The position numbers and the translations under genes are program-made. The notes below the pieces were generated by a model. It was given only the letters and a program-made list of their open reading frames with translations, was not told where the DNA came from and searched no databases. Positions 9,797-18,073 of a DNA stretch of 64,000 bases are shown here, piece by piece. Source of the stretch: Annulohypoxylon bovei var. microspora. Lineage: Eukaryota > Ascomycota > Sordariomycetes > Xylariales > Hypoxylaceae. The stretch's first letter is position 1, and each line of letters starts with the position of its first letter. The stretch covers positions 1 to 64,000 of the forward strand of contig MU405235.1 in NCBI GenBank assembly GCA_022836615.1, given 5' to 3'.

Positions 9797-11235
9797 CGTG
9801 CCTACCGACGCTGACGCGTGGCAGGTTTTGGTCGAAGGTGCTTTGGTCTGGGGTACTTTAACTTGCGGTGCTTGATCTCGCAGCGCTTTAGTTTGGAGTG
9901 GTTTATTTTGGGAGGTGTATTTTGGGAGGTGTATTTTGGGTGGTGCGGTTTGGGGTGTTTTAGTTTAGTATGGTTCGAGGTACATAATTTGAGGTGTCTT
10001 GATCTTAGGTGTCGATGTCGACGCGACACCTACCAGCCCAGTAGGCGTCCCTATTTCACAGGGGCAGGTACCTACCGAGCAGCATTACGACTGCCCTCCC
10101 AAAATCTAACTAAGATATGAATTTCCCAGTGATTAAGTGATCAAGTCCTAGGACAAAGAGGTTTGTGTACTCTATACTTTATACTACATATTATGTACCA
10201 TGTATTATGTACTATATTATTATATTTCCCTTCCCGTCACTATGTGCTTCCATCGCCGACAGAGAAGGGGCCGGCGGCCGCGCGCAGAGTTTAATAGACA
10301 GGATATCGAAAGCTATTCGAGAGTGAGTAACAAAACCCCCTCGTCCCTTTCCCCTTCCCCTTTACCCAGGAGATACGGTTAATGCTAACAGATTCGCGGC
10401 AGGTCGAACACGCCTTCTCAAATCGCGGATGTGGCATCTCGCCTCCGCATTTCCGTCCATCCAAGTCCGTCATCTTTTCTCCAGGGCGTAGCATCAAGCA
10501 TGCAGCCAAGCGCTTCCTTTGTACCTATTATACCTACCTAAACTAGGACGATTTATCGAATCGCTAGCTCGCTTATAAACCATCGCCGCTTTGCTCTATA
10601 CCTGCGTGAATAAAAAGGACAGGCCAGAGGGCTTTCGGCTAGAAGATATCTGGCTCGGGTGGTTCGCACCACAGTTATCCTTTTCCTACTTTCCTCGAAC
10701 CCGCTGGCACTAATTTTCAACTCAATATATCGCATCTTATCACACCTAGCGATCGCGTGATCTGCTGAATAAATGTACTGTTACCTACCTGCCTACCTAC
10801 ACACGAAGGCGACTATAGCGAGTCTTACCGCGATTCCGATAGTTGCTTTGATAGTTAGATAGTTACTTTAGTTCTTAGCTAGGTACCTACAAGGTAGTTT
10901 GGTAATACGTCTGGTGACGAGTTTAATATTAAGTCCAAATAGCAACGGCTGCGAATTATACGGCGACGTTGACGAATTGATTACAAGACAGTCGATCGTG
11001 AAATAACAGCCCGTCAGGCCTACATCATCCCTACCTTTTCAAGCACCGATACTATTTTAACTATCTTCGCTTCGTCATATCAATTACGTCGTCTCAAACT
11101 ATCTCCATTCACTTGACCAGCTTCAAAAACGATTAGATGATATCGAGGGGAAGCTAACCGCTACGAATTCGAAGGGTGCGGAGGATCTTGTTCGTTATAT
11201 AATAATATACTAAGATAGGTGCCAGGGCCAAGAAC
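9797..11235. other. Spacer with degenerate GGTGTATTTTGGG repeats
   Basis: No gene is supported in 1.4 kb. The part upstream of gene 2 (9830-10020) is built from degenerate short units such as TTTGGGAGGTGTA, including a perfect 14-bp doublet near 9905-9935. The rest is AT-rich with occasional ACCTACC-type motifs and nothing recognisable. Confidence 0.55.
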
Positions 11236-12171
11236 CTAGCGGCGTGGAGTTGTGGGATGTATAAGTATCATCTGTTTTGTTTTTTTCCCCGAACTCCTCA
11301 GTATCGCTTTTTCGTAAGCCGGCTTGTCCGACGGCTTACTTTCTTTTATCGTCGTGAAATTCCCGGCCCAAGGACACTTCTTCTCCCGGCCCGGCAGCGG
11401 CGGCGCTGGGGCTGACGATGCTCCCGCCTGGGCTGTCTCGGGCGATGCCTCGACTCTCGATTCCGTGCGAGCGGCGCCGGACAGGTAGCCGCGTGGAGAT
11501 GGGCTGGAGACGCCGGCGGATCTCGGGGGCGTGGTGCTAGGAATGTGGCCAGGCGTTTCCTCTCGTAGTATATAGTTAGGCTCGACCTGCTCTGGCATTT
11601 GGCTAGGGAGAGCTAGGCCGAGATGGTCGTTTCGTTGTGCGTTGTCATCTTCAACGTCCTCGACGTTCTCCTCGACGGCATCTTCTTCCTCGTTGTTGAT
11701 AGCCTCTCCCTCCTCGTTAATAACCTCATCCTCCTCGTCGATAACCTCCTCATCCTCCTCGTCGACATCATCCTCCCCCTCCTCGATATCCTCCTCCTCC
11801 CCCTCCTCGATATCTTCCTCCTCCTCCTCCTCCTCCTCCTCCTCCTCCTCCTCCTCCTCCTCGTCGCCTTCGCCCCGCCGCATGCGGGCATCTCGTCGGG
11901 GCGCGGCTCGGTAGCGTCGTTTGGACTGACTATAGTTCGGCACCTTCAGGCTGCCAGTTCTCGATCGGGTCGCCCTGTCCGAGGCGGCCGCGACGACGCG
12001 CACCTTGCGCCTTCTCAACCTCTCTCGGGGCAAGGCGTTCTCGTCGCGCTCGTGCCTGCGCGGCCTGCCGGCGCGCCTAGGACCGGCATCTTGGAGCCTT
12101 TTCCTGGGGCGGCCGGGCTTAGCCCGCTTAGCGTTCGTGTCCCTCTGCGGTACTACTAAGTTATCGTCCAT
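11236..12171 (-). CDS. AT-hook protein with poly-Glu domain (cassette gene 3)
   Basis: A 311-residue intronless frame, ATG at 12171. Two AT-hook cores (PGRPRK at 19-24 and AGRPRR at 34-39) sit in a very basic N-terminus (10-100). This predicts nuclear localisation and minor-groove binding to AT-rich DNA. Residues 103-180 are almost all acidic and begin with a run of about 16 Glu encoded by a GAG/CTC microsatellite (11815-11862 on the plus strand). The C-terminal third is Ser/Pro-rich and ends in a basic segment after CPWAGNF (about 263-269). Basic-plus-acidic layout is common in chromatin proteins, but no catalytic domain is visible. It is transcribed divergently from the helicase gene across a 352-bp shared promoter, so the two are probably co-expressed. 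Confidence 0.7.
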   Translation of the reverse strand: MDDNLVVPQRDTNAKRAKPGRPRKRLQDAGPRRAGRPRRHERDENALPRERLRRRKVRVVAAASDRATRSRTGSLKVPNYSQSKRRYRAAPRRDARMRRGEGDEEEEEEEEEEEEEEEEDIEEGEEEDIEEGEDDVDEEDEEVIDEEDEVINEEGEAINNEEEDAVEENVEDVEDDNAQRNDHLGLALPSQMPEQVEPNYILREETPGHIPSTTPPRSAGVSSPSPRGYLSGAARTESRVEASPETAQAGASSAPAPPLPGREKKCPWAGNFTTIKESKPSDKPAYEKAILRSSGKKTKQMILIHPTTPRR

Positions 12172-12523
12172 TCTGTGAAGATTTGTCGAGGATCGATAGT
12201 CGGTGCGCGGGAAACGTGAATCAAAAAATCGTGTATTTATTTCGAGGGTAGGCCACTACAAACTCATTCATAGGTAAGTATTCTGGGAGGGGAGGGCCGC
12301 TCGTGGCCTACCTCGATAAAAAACATTCCGACCTCGACTTTACGCAATTAATCTTCCCCCCGCACGCATCTTTCTTCATACTGCACGCGTTTTTTCTTCT
12401 CTCTGCCCGCGTTTTTATTCCTTCTACTAACGTGTTCTTACTCTTTCCACGTACACGTTCTTATTCCTCCTACGTGCTCGTTTTTATTCCCTTCACGCGC
12501 GCACGCGTACGCTCCGCGATAAG
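12172..12523. promoter_or_regulatory. Bidirectional promoter between genes 3 and 4
   Basis: 352 bp separate the two divergent ATGs. The helicase-proximal half (about 12380-12505) is a T/C-rich series of degenerate 20-27-bp units, each combining ACGCG or ACGTG with a TTTTTATTCC-like tract. This could be a repeated transcription-factor site. The helicase ATG context (GATAAGATGG) is acceptable for a fungus. Confidence 0.55.
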
Positions 12524-14662
12524 ATGGAAGCGTACCCCGGAAGCTCGGCCCCGTTCGCGTGGGGCTACGACTCCGAGCTTTTAAAAGTGGCAGACATGTG
12601 CCTCGAGTCGAGAGAGAAGGTTTCGTTCGTTGTAGGGCCGCCCAGGTGCGGCAAGAGCACTCGCCTGCCTGCCATGATGGCGAGACCCGTCACGGGGAGC
12701 GTGATATGCGTCGAGCCAGACGCCGACACCGCTGCCAGACACGCGAAATACGCGCGTGCCGCGTTGAGGGGGAAGATCTTGTACGTCGACGACGTCAACG
12801 AGCCGTCGTCCCTCTTGGGGGTCGAGTACGACGTCGCGTACGTGTCGTACAAGTGGCTGCTCCGCCTGATCGCGGCGAGGATCTCCCCCGAGGCGAAGGT
12901 CCGCTGCCCCGTGTCGGTTATCGTCCTGGACGAGGTCCACGCGGAGACGCTGGACCAGGAGCTCGGCCACGTCGCGGTCGGCGCCGTCCTGGAAGGGATC
13001 GTCGGCCCGCCTCCCGGATGGTCCGACGGGACGAAGATCGTCCTGATGACCGCGTTTCCCGAGGCAGACCCGTTCGGGCAGTTCGGTCTCTCGGGCGAGC
13101 AGGTCCGCGACCGGACGTTCACCGTCGCCGCCGCCGGGGATCGCGCCCCCGCGGAGTCTACGTACTTGGAGGACGACGGCGACGGGAGCCTGACGAGCCC
13201 CGCCGGCTATCACGAGGCCGCGAGGCGCATCGTCGAGTCGGTCCTGCTCGAGAACGGCCAGGCGAACGTGCTGGTCGTGGTCCTGGGAGGCCCCCGCGCC
13301 GAGAGCCACGTCGTCCGCGAGATGACCGTCGGCGGCGGCGCTCGCCTCTTCGACCTGTCGCGCAGCGACGTGCGAGAGGTCAACGACCGGGGCCCGGGCG
13401 GCTGCGTGATCGTGGCCGAGCCGGACTACGCCTCCGGGATCCCGGTCGAGGGGATCACCGACGTCGTCTGCCCCCAGATCGAGATGCGCGCCGGATACCG
13501 CGCCGAGGTGAGCGCCGCCGCCGCCGCCGCCGCGCCGCTCTGCCGGTGGCAGGTGGACTTCGTCAGAGGCCACCTCGACCCCCGCGCCGCCTCGCGGACG
13601 ATCCACCACGCGTTCACCCGGGACGCGGCGCGTCTGCTGCCGGCGGCCAACGCGGCTCGCTGCCTCGACGGGGAGTGCCTGGAGTACTGGCTCGGCCTCG
13701 CGAGGCTCCTCGGCACGGGGAGGGCTCAGGAGAGCGCGAACTCCGCGAGGTACGTCCCGGGGGAGGCGACGACCCTGAGCGCCTTCAAGACGCTCTCGGA
13801 GGAGCTACGCCTCCTGACGTTCGTGGAAGAGGGCCCGGTGGCGAACCTGCGGCCGAGGGACGGCCCCCGGACGAAGCTAAGCCTCGATCTGATGGACACG
13901 CGCGGGCTGGGCTGCCGCGAGGCCGCCTTCCTCACCACCCTGGCGACCGTGGAGCGCGGGGACGGGGAGGGGTTCGGGAGCCGCTGCGCCGCCCTCGCCC
14001 TCGCCGTCATGATGGTCGTGTTCCGGAGGAGCCCGGTGCTGAGCAGGGCAGACCCGTCCAAGCCCGCGCGCCTGGCCGACCTAAGCCTGAGCCTGCCGCT
14101 CTCCGCCCGCGCCGGGAGCGACCCCTTGATCAACGCGGAGTTCTGGATGAAGTGGGCGGATGAGGTGGAGGAGAGAGGCTTCGACGCCCTCCCGCCGCTC
14201 GCCGGGACGAACTGGCGCGTAGACCGGCACTCGTTCTCCGGGGCCGCGGCCGCGGTCAGGAAGCTGGGTCACGTTGTCGGCGCGCCGGGAGGCGCGTGGT
14301 CGGGATATGTCGAAGGCCGCTCCTCGATCGGCGAGGTCGCGGCGTGGCTCGGGGAGAACGCCGCGAAGCTGGACTACGTGGCCGACGTGTACATGAGCCA
14401 CTGCTGCTGCGGCCCCGCGATATACGTAGGGCCCGGGGATGTCGACGGTGGCCTCGTGGGCGGCTGGAATACCGACACCCGACAGTCGGTGAAGGTCGAC
14501 ACGAGATACCTATGCGTCGACGTCGAAGCCGCCCTGAAGGACCGCGCAGGCAGCAAGGACGAGGGGGTCCTCGTCCGCGCGTCCCACTACGAAGACGTCG
14601 GCGAAACCTTCCTCGCACAGGGGATAAGCATGGTGGGAGGAGCGGCTGAGACGAGAGATTGA
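12524..14662 (+). CDS. SF2 DExH-box helicase (cassette gene 4)
   Basis: A 712-residue intronless protein. Walker A is GPPRCGKST (38-46) followed by RLP. Motif Ia-like ICVEPDAD is at 61-68, Walker B/motif II is VLDEVH (134-139), and a motif III counterpart LMTAFPEA is at 174-181. The second RecA-like lobe follows: NVLVVVLGG (248-256, motif IV-like) and CVIVAEPDYASGIPVEG (294-310, motif V-like). A clear QRxGRxGR motif VI is not visible; the place is taken by RWQVDFVRGHLDPR (341-354). GKST plus LP, DEVH and the motif V layout resemble NS3-like or DEAH helicases more than RecQ telomere-linked helicases. The C-terminal about 330 residues are unassigned and include HCCCG near 625. ATP-dependent nucleic-acid unwinding is likely; substrate unknown. 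Confidence 0.8.
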   Translation: MEAYPGSSAPFAWGYDSELLKVADMCLESREKVSFVVGPPRCGKSTRLPAMMARPVTGSVICVEPDADTAARHAKYARAALRGKILYVDDVNEPSSLLGVEYDVAYVSYKWLLRLIAARISPEAKVRCPVSVIVLDEVHAETLDQELGHVAVGAVLEGIVGPPPGWSDGTKIVLMTAFPEADPFGQFGLSGEQVRDRTFTVAAAGDRAPAESTYLEDDGDGSLTSPAGYHEAARRIVESVLLENGQANVLVVVLGGPRAESHVVREMTVGGGARLFDLSRSDVREVNDRGPGGCVIVAEPDYASGIPVEGITDVVCPQIEMRAGYRAEVSAAAAAAAPLCRWQVDFVRGHLDPRAASRTIHHAFTRDAARLLPAANAARCLDGECLEYWLGLARLLGTGRAQESANSARYVPGEATTLSAFKTLSEELRLLTFVEEGPVANLRPRDGPRTKLSLDLMDTRGLGCREAAFLTTLATVERGDGEGFGSRCAALALAVMMVVFRRSPVLSRADPSKPARLADLSLSLPLSARAGSDPLINAEFWMKWADEVEERGFDALPPLAGTNWRVDRHSFSGAAAAVRKLGHVVGAPGGAWSGYVEGRSSIGEVAAWLGENAAKLDYVADVYMSHCCCGPAIYVGPGDVDGGLVGGWNTDTRQSVKVDTRYLCVDVEAALKDRAGSKDEGVLVRASHYEDVGETFLAQGISMVGGAAETRD

Positions 14663-16055
14663 ATTTGGGGCTTAAGTCTCGACTCAGGTTTATGTAATTA
14701 ATAAAAGTACTCCCGCGCCTCGGGACCTCGCTGCCTATGACAGATCTTCGTGCCTTTAGTGCTTTCAATGCTTTTAACTGCTAACCTAAGGCATTTACCT
14801 TTATCGATACTCGAAGGCGGTAGGTCGCGTTCCCGTAGTTGTAATACGGACTTGGCGATCCCTTAATCATCTATCGTCAGGGCAATCAACGAGTTAAGCA
14901 AGTCAAATCTCAAGCCAGTCTTGACTTAAATCAAGCTCAGCTAAGCTAGGACCCTAGGTACCTACCTAGGTAATTTTACCGCTCACTTGTTAAAATCCTT
15001 CATTGGACTTGGTTAATAATTATCTAGGTATATCGTCATAAAATCATACCCTTGGTTGATCTGATACGCATACCTCATTTTGGCTCATGGTTTTAATACT
15101 ACGGCAAGCCAGGACACGTTTGCCGCGATTACACCGGCACCCGCAAAGACGACGAGGAAGGGAAAGCCCCGGTGATATGACGAACGGCTCGTCCGAGTTC
15201 TGGCATATGAATTATACCATTAAGTCGATTTATATGAAGGGTATGCGAAGGTTTCGTACCTACATCGTCGTGATAAATACGTAGCAGCGATAAACCAAGG
15301 CGTTTGATAAATAATATCGTTGGATTTACTAATGAGTTAAATCTCGCTTTAAGATCGACCTGGGTGGGTTTATTATGTTACATGTGTCACGCCGACAAGG
15401 GCTCAGCCCTAGTGTGGTTAAGGCGTTTAAGCCTTTTGCGCACGATCCCGAGAAAACCTTTCTTAGATCATTAATCCATTAACATGACAAATCCACGACT
15501 CGCCTGGAGCTCCCGATATTCACTGCTAGTAAATACACGTGATAATGATAATATGTGCTTATATTAACTGGAATATCAATGGTTAAAACAAGCGGTTTAC
15601 TTTTAGCCACGGTACGTTAACCCTTTAATAAACGACTTACCGAGTCTTATATCAAGCTGATTATTATCGATGCTGCTTCTTATTCATTAAACTATTGCTT
15701 AGAAAGGTATATTTAAAAAAGTAAGGTCGGAACGATTTTTATAAGTGCCAATGCTACAAGTGTCATGTTACGAGTGTAATGTTACGTTAAGCATGTTACA
15801 TTGAAGTCATTTAAGTCACTACGTTCACAATATAACGTCGGATGTCTGCGCATAGGATCGTATATTTTTGATACGTAAACTTTAACGCGTGGTGGGCTTT
15901 TTCCCCACCCTTTCCTACCCCTTCCTCCCCCTTCCTCTCCTTTCCTCCCCTTTCCTCTCCTTTCCTTTCCTTTCATTTCCTACCGCCTCCCACGTCTATC
16001 TATCTTCCCCCTTATGGGGCTTCCACAGAACTCCCAACTATGGCTTTGGCGCCTA
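14663..16055. other. AT-rich spacer
   Basis: Downstream of genes 4 and 5, which converge here. No gene is supported. There is a palindromic CCTAGGTACCTACCTAGG-type motif at about 14950-14972 and a strong pyrimidine tract at 15893-15990 near the 3' end of gene 5. Confidence 0.6.
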
Positions 16056-17588
16056 TCATGGCGAGGGGGGGCAGTCACGCTTCTGGGTCGGCGGCTTTTC
16101 TGGGGCGGCCTGCTCCTCGCGGCACGAGCCGTCGTCCTCCGGCGCGAAACTCTCGGCGAGCGCCAGCAAGCTTCCTGGCTTGTGCGAGGTGGTGCGGACG
16201 GCGCGCTCCATCGTCTCGTCTACCTTGGAGGCGCGGGAGCGGGAGCGGGAGCGGGAGCGGGAGCGGCTGTAGGAGGGGTTGGCGCTGGTGGAGAGGCTGC
16301 GGCGGCGGGGGTCGTAGTGGTGGTCGGGGTGCCCGTCTAGGGGCACATTATCCGGCGTGGACTCCCGCTTGATGGGCGGCGTGTGCTCCTGCTTGATGGG
16401 CGGCGTGTGCTCCTGCTTGATGGGCGGCGCGTGCTCCTGCTTGATGGGCGGCGCGTGCTCCTGCTTGATGGGCGGCGCGTGCTCCTGCTTGATGGCTGGC
16501 TCATCGACCCGCATAGCTTCGGTCGCCTGCGCGTAGTTCGCGGCAGGCGCGGCTCCCCCCGGCTCTGGTTTCGGAGGCACGTCCAGCTGGGGTTGGGGCA
16601 GGTGCTGGGGCTGCGCGGCATGGGTTAGCGCGGGAGTCGGCCCGTCCCCGTAGGGGTTCAGGTCCTCGTCCTCGCGACGCCAACCCGGGTGGTCCAGCGC
16701 CTGGGCTACCTCCTCGAGAGTCCAGCCGTAGTAGAACGGCTCGTACTTGCGGTTCCTGGCCTCCCTGTCGGGCTCCCCCTCGAGCCGGTAGACCCAGGCC
16801 TGCCAGCCGTGGTCTCGCTGGACCTGGCGCGCGAACTTGGGCGTGTACGGCGGAGGCATCTTGCCGTCCAGGCGGTACTTGGGGTCGCGGCCTTCGGTGA
16901 TGGCGGTCCTCAGGAGCCTTCCCACGTTCATCATGCTCTTGACGGGACCCTTGTTCTGGCGGTACCAGAACAAGTAGTCCACGTCCTCTTCCTTGCGGCG
17001 ATCCGGGCAGGCCTCGTACAAGTGGCCGGCCCGGTCGCACTTGGGGCAGGCCCCGTCCATCCAGCCGCTCGCGCCGACTTTGACACAGTCGCGGGCTCGG
17101 TGACTCGCCAGGCCGCAGTTTCCGCAGCTCGGGTGGGGGGGAGGGGGTGGGGGGGGTCCTCGGCTCCTCTTCCTTCCCATCCGTGCGTCCTCGTCGCTTT
17201 CGACGGCGCCACGCTGGTAGGTCCGCTTTCGGAGGTTCACCTGGACCTCGAGCCCGTCGGTATCCCCCAGCCGCCTCCAGAAATCCCGCACTTGTTGTAC
17301 GCTGCCCGTGATCTCGAGCGACGAATCTTGGTTGCCGGGCCGTGCTTCGTAGCGGCGCGAGCCGAAACCGTCGTTGCGGTGGCGGCGCGAGCCGGAACCC
17401 TCGTCTCTTCCTCCCCGGCCGTAGCCGGCTCTCTCGTTTCTTCCTCCCCGGCCGTAGCCGGAACCCTCGTCTCTTCCTCCCCGGCCGTAGCCGGCTCTCT
17501 CGTTTCTTCCACCGCGGCCGTGGCCGGGCGGCTCGTCTCTTCCACCGCGGCCGTGGCCGGGTGGCTCATTCTCTCTTCTCGAAGCCAT
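16056..17588 (-). CDS. RGG / double zinc-knuckle / SUMO-motif protein (cassette gene 5)
   Basis: 510 residues, no intron; the start is the first in-frame ATG (17588), since upstream open sequence has none. Domains in order: five 11-residue RGG repeats of GHGRGGRDE type (11-65); a basic/Pro linker; two CCHC zinc knuckles, C155-C158-H163-C168 and C181-C184-H189-C194 (both CX2CX4HX4C); a conserved-looking block (204-310) with YLFWYRQNKGP; six IKxE cores every 8 residues (366-409, five IKQE and one IKRE), each matching the SUMO consensus PsiKxE; and an SR stretch (440-452). RGG, CCHC and SR elements predict RNA or single-stranded nucleic-acid binding in the nucleus. CCHC proteins of this style are common lineage-specific fungal proteins. 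It is divergent from gene 6. Confidence 0.8.
   Translation of the reverse strand: MASRRENEPPGHGRGGRDEPPGHGRGGRNERAGYGRGGRDEGSGYGRGGRNERAGYGRGGRDEGSGSRRHRNDGFGSRRYEARPGNQDSSLEITGSVQQVRDFWRRLGDTDGLEVQVNLRKRTYQRGAVESDEDARMGRKRSRGPPPPPPPHPSCGNCGLASHRARDCVKVGASGWMDGACPKCDRAGHLYEACPDRRKEEDVDYLFWYRQNKGPVKSMMNVGRLLRTAITEGRDPKYRLDGKMPPPYTPKFARQVQRDHGWQAWVYRLEGEPDREARNRKYEPFYYGWTLEEVAQALDHPGWRREDEDLNPYGDGPTPALTHAAQPQHLPQPQLDVPPKPEPGGAAPAANYAQATEAMRVDEPAIKQEHAPPIKQEHAPPIKQEHAPPIKQEHTPPIKQEHTPPIKRESTPDNVPLDGHPDHHYDPRRRSLSTSANPSYSRSRSRSRSRSRASKVDETMERAVRTTSHKPGSLLALAESFAPEDDGSCREEQAAPEKPPTQKRDCPPSP
16359..16493 (-). repeat. 24-bp coding repeat giving six PsiKxE motifs
   Basis: In-frame 24-bp units inside gene 5 encode PPIKQEH(A/T) octapeptides. 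The last unit is diverged to IKRES. The near-perfect DNA copies indicate recent expansion, while every unit keeps the I-K-x-E core. Confidence 0.9.
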
Positions 17589-17747
17589 CGCGATGATGGC
17601 GGCGTAGGTCTGCTTGCTGTTGTGGTGCTCGCAGGTTGCGTGAGAAGTGAGTTTTGTTTGTGTTTGGGAGAGGAAGAAGGTACGAGGGAAAAAAAAAAAA
17701 TCTGCCACTATAAGCTAGCTTGCAGGGCGGCGACGATTTGCGGGGGC

Positions 17748-17942
17748 GGTGACGAGTGGCAGGTGAGGGGACGAGTTGCAGGTGAGGGGACGAGTTGCAG
17801 GTGTGGTGACAAGTGGCAGGTGTGGTGACAAGTGGCAGGTGAGGCGACAGGTAGCAGGTGAGGTGACGAGCTGCACTATCTTCAGCCCGTCGCCTAGCAA
17901 CAGCAGGTACTATCTTCTGCCCGTCACCTAGCAACAGCAGGT
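17748..17942. repeat. 19-bp minisatellite plus 34-bp duplication in divergent promoter
   Basis: Seven 19-bp units of GGTGACGAGTGGCAGGTGA type (17748-17874) run directly into two 34-bp units (17875-17908 and 17909-17942) containing GCCTAGCAACAGCAGGT. They fill most of the 485-bp space between gene 5 (ATG 17588) and gene 6 (ATG 18074) and therefore sit in a shared promoter. CAGGTG E-box-like cores recur in the 19-bp units. Confidence 0.85.
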
Positions 17943-18073
17943 ACTTGTACTAAAAATCTGCCGGCTGCTCGAACTCTGCCCCACCTTATTCCTTTTTCCT
18001 CACGCGAAAAGTTATCTGACGCTGGAAAGAAGAACAGCAAAAAAAAAAAGAAAGATCCCGCAGCCGAATCAAG

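Noticed and set aside
8696..9814. 372-codon plus-strand frame antisense to gene 2
   Set aside because: Arg/Ala/Gly-rich shadow without domain or splice logic; gene 2 has the coherent protein.
12559..14163. 534-codon frame overlapping the helicase
   Set aside because: Same strand, different frame, almost entirely Arg/Pro/Gly; the helicase motifs are in the other frame.
12524..14662. RecQ-type telomere-linked helicase identity
   Set aside because: No RecQ motif 0, no RQC/HRDC-like sequence, and motif II is DEVH.
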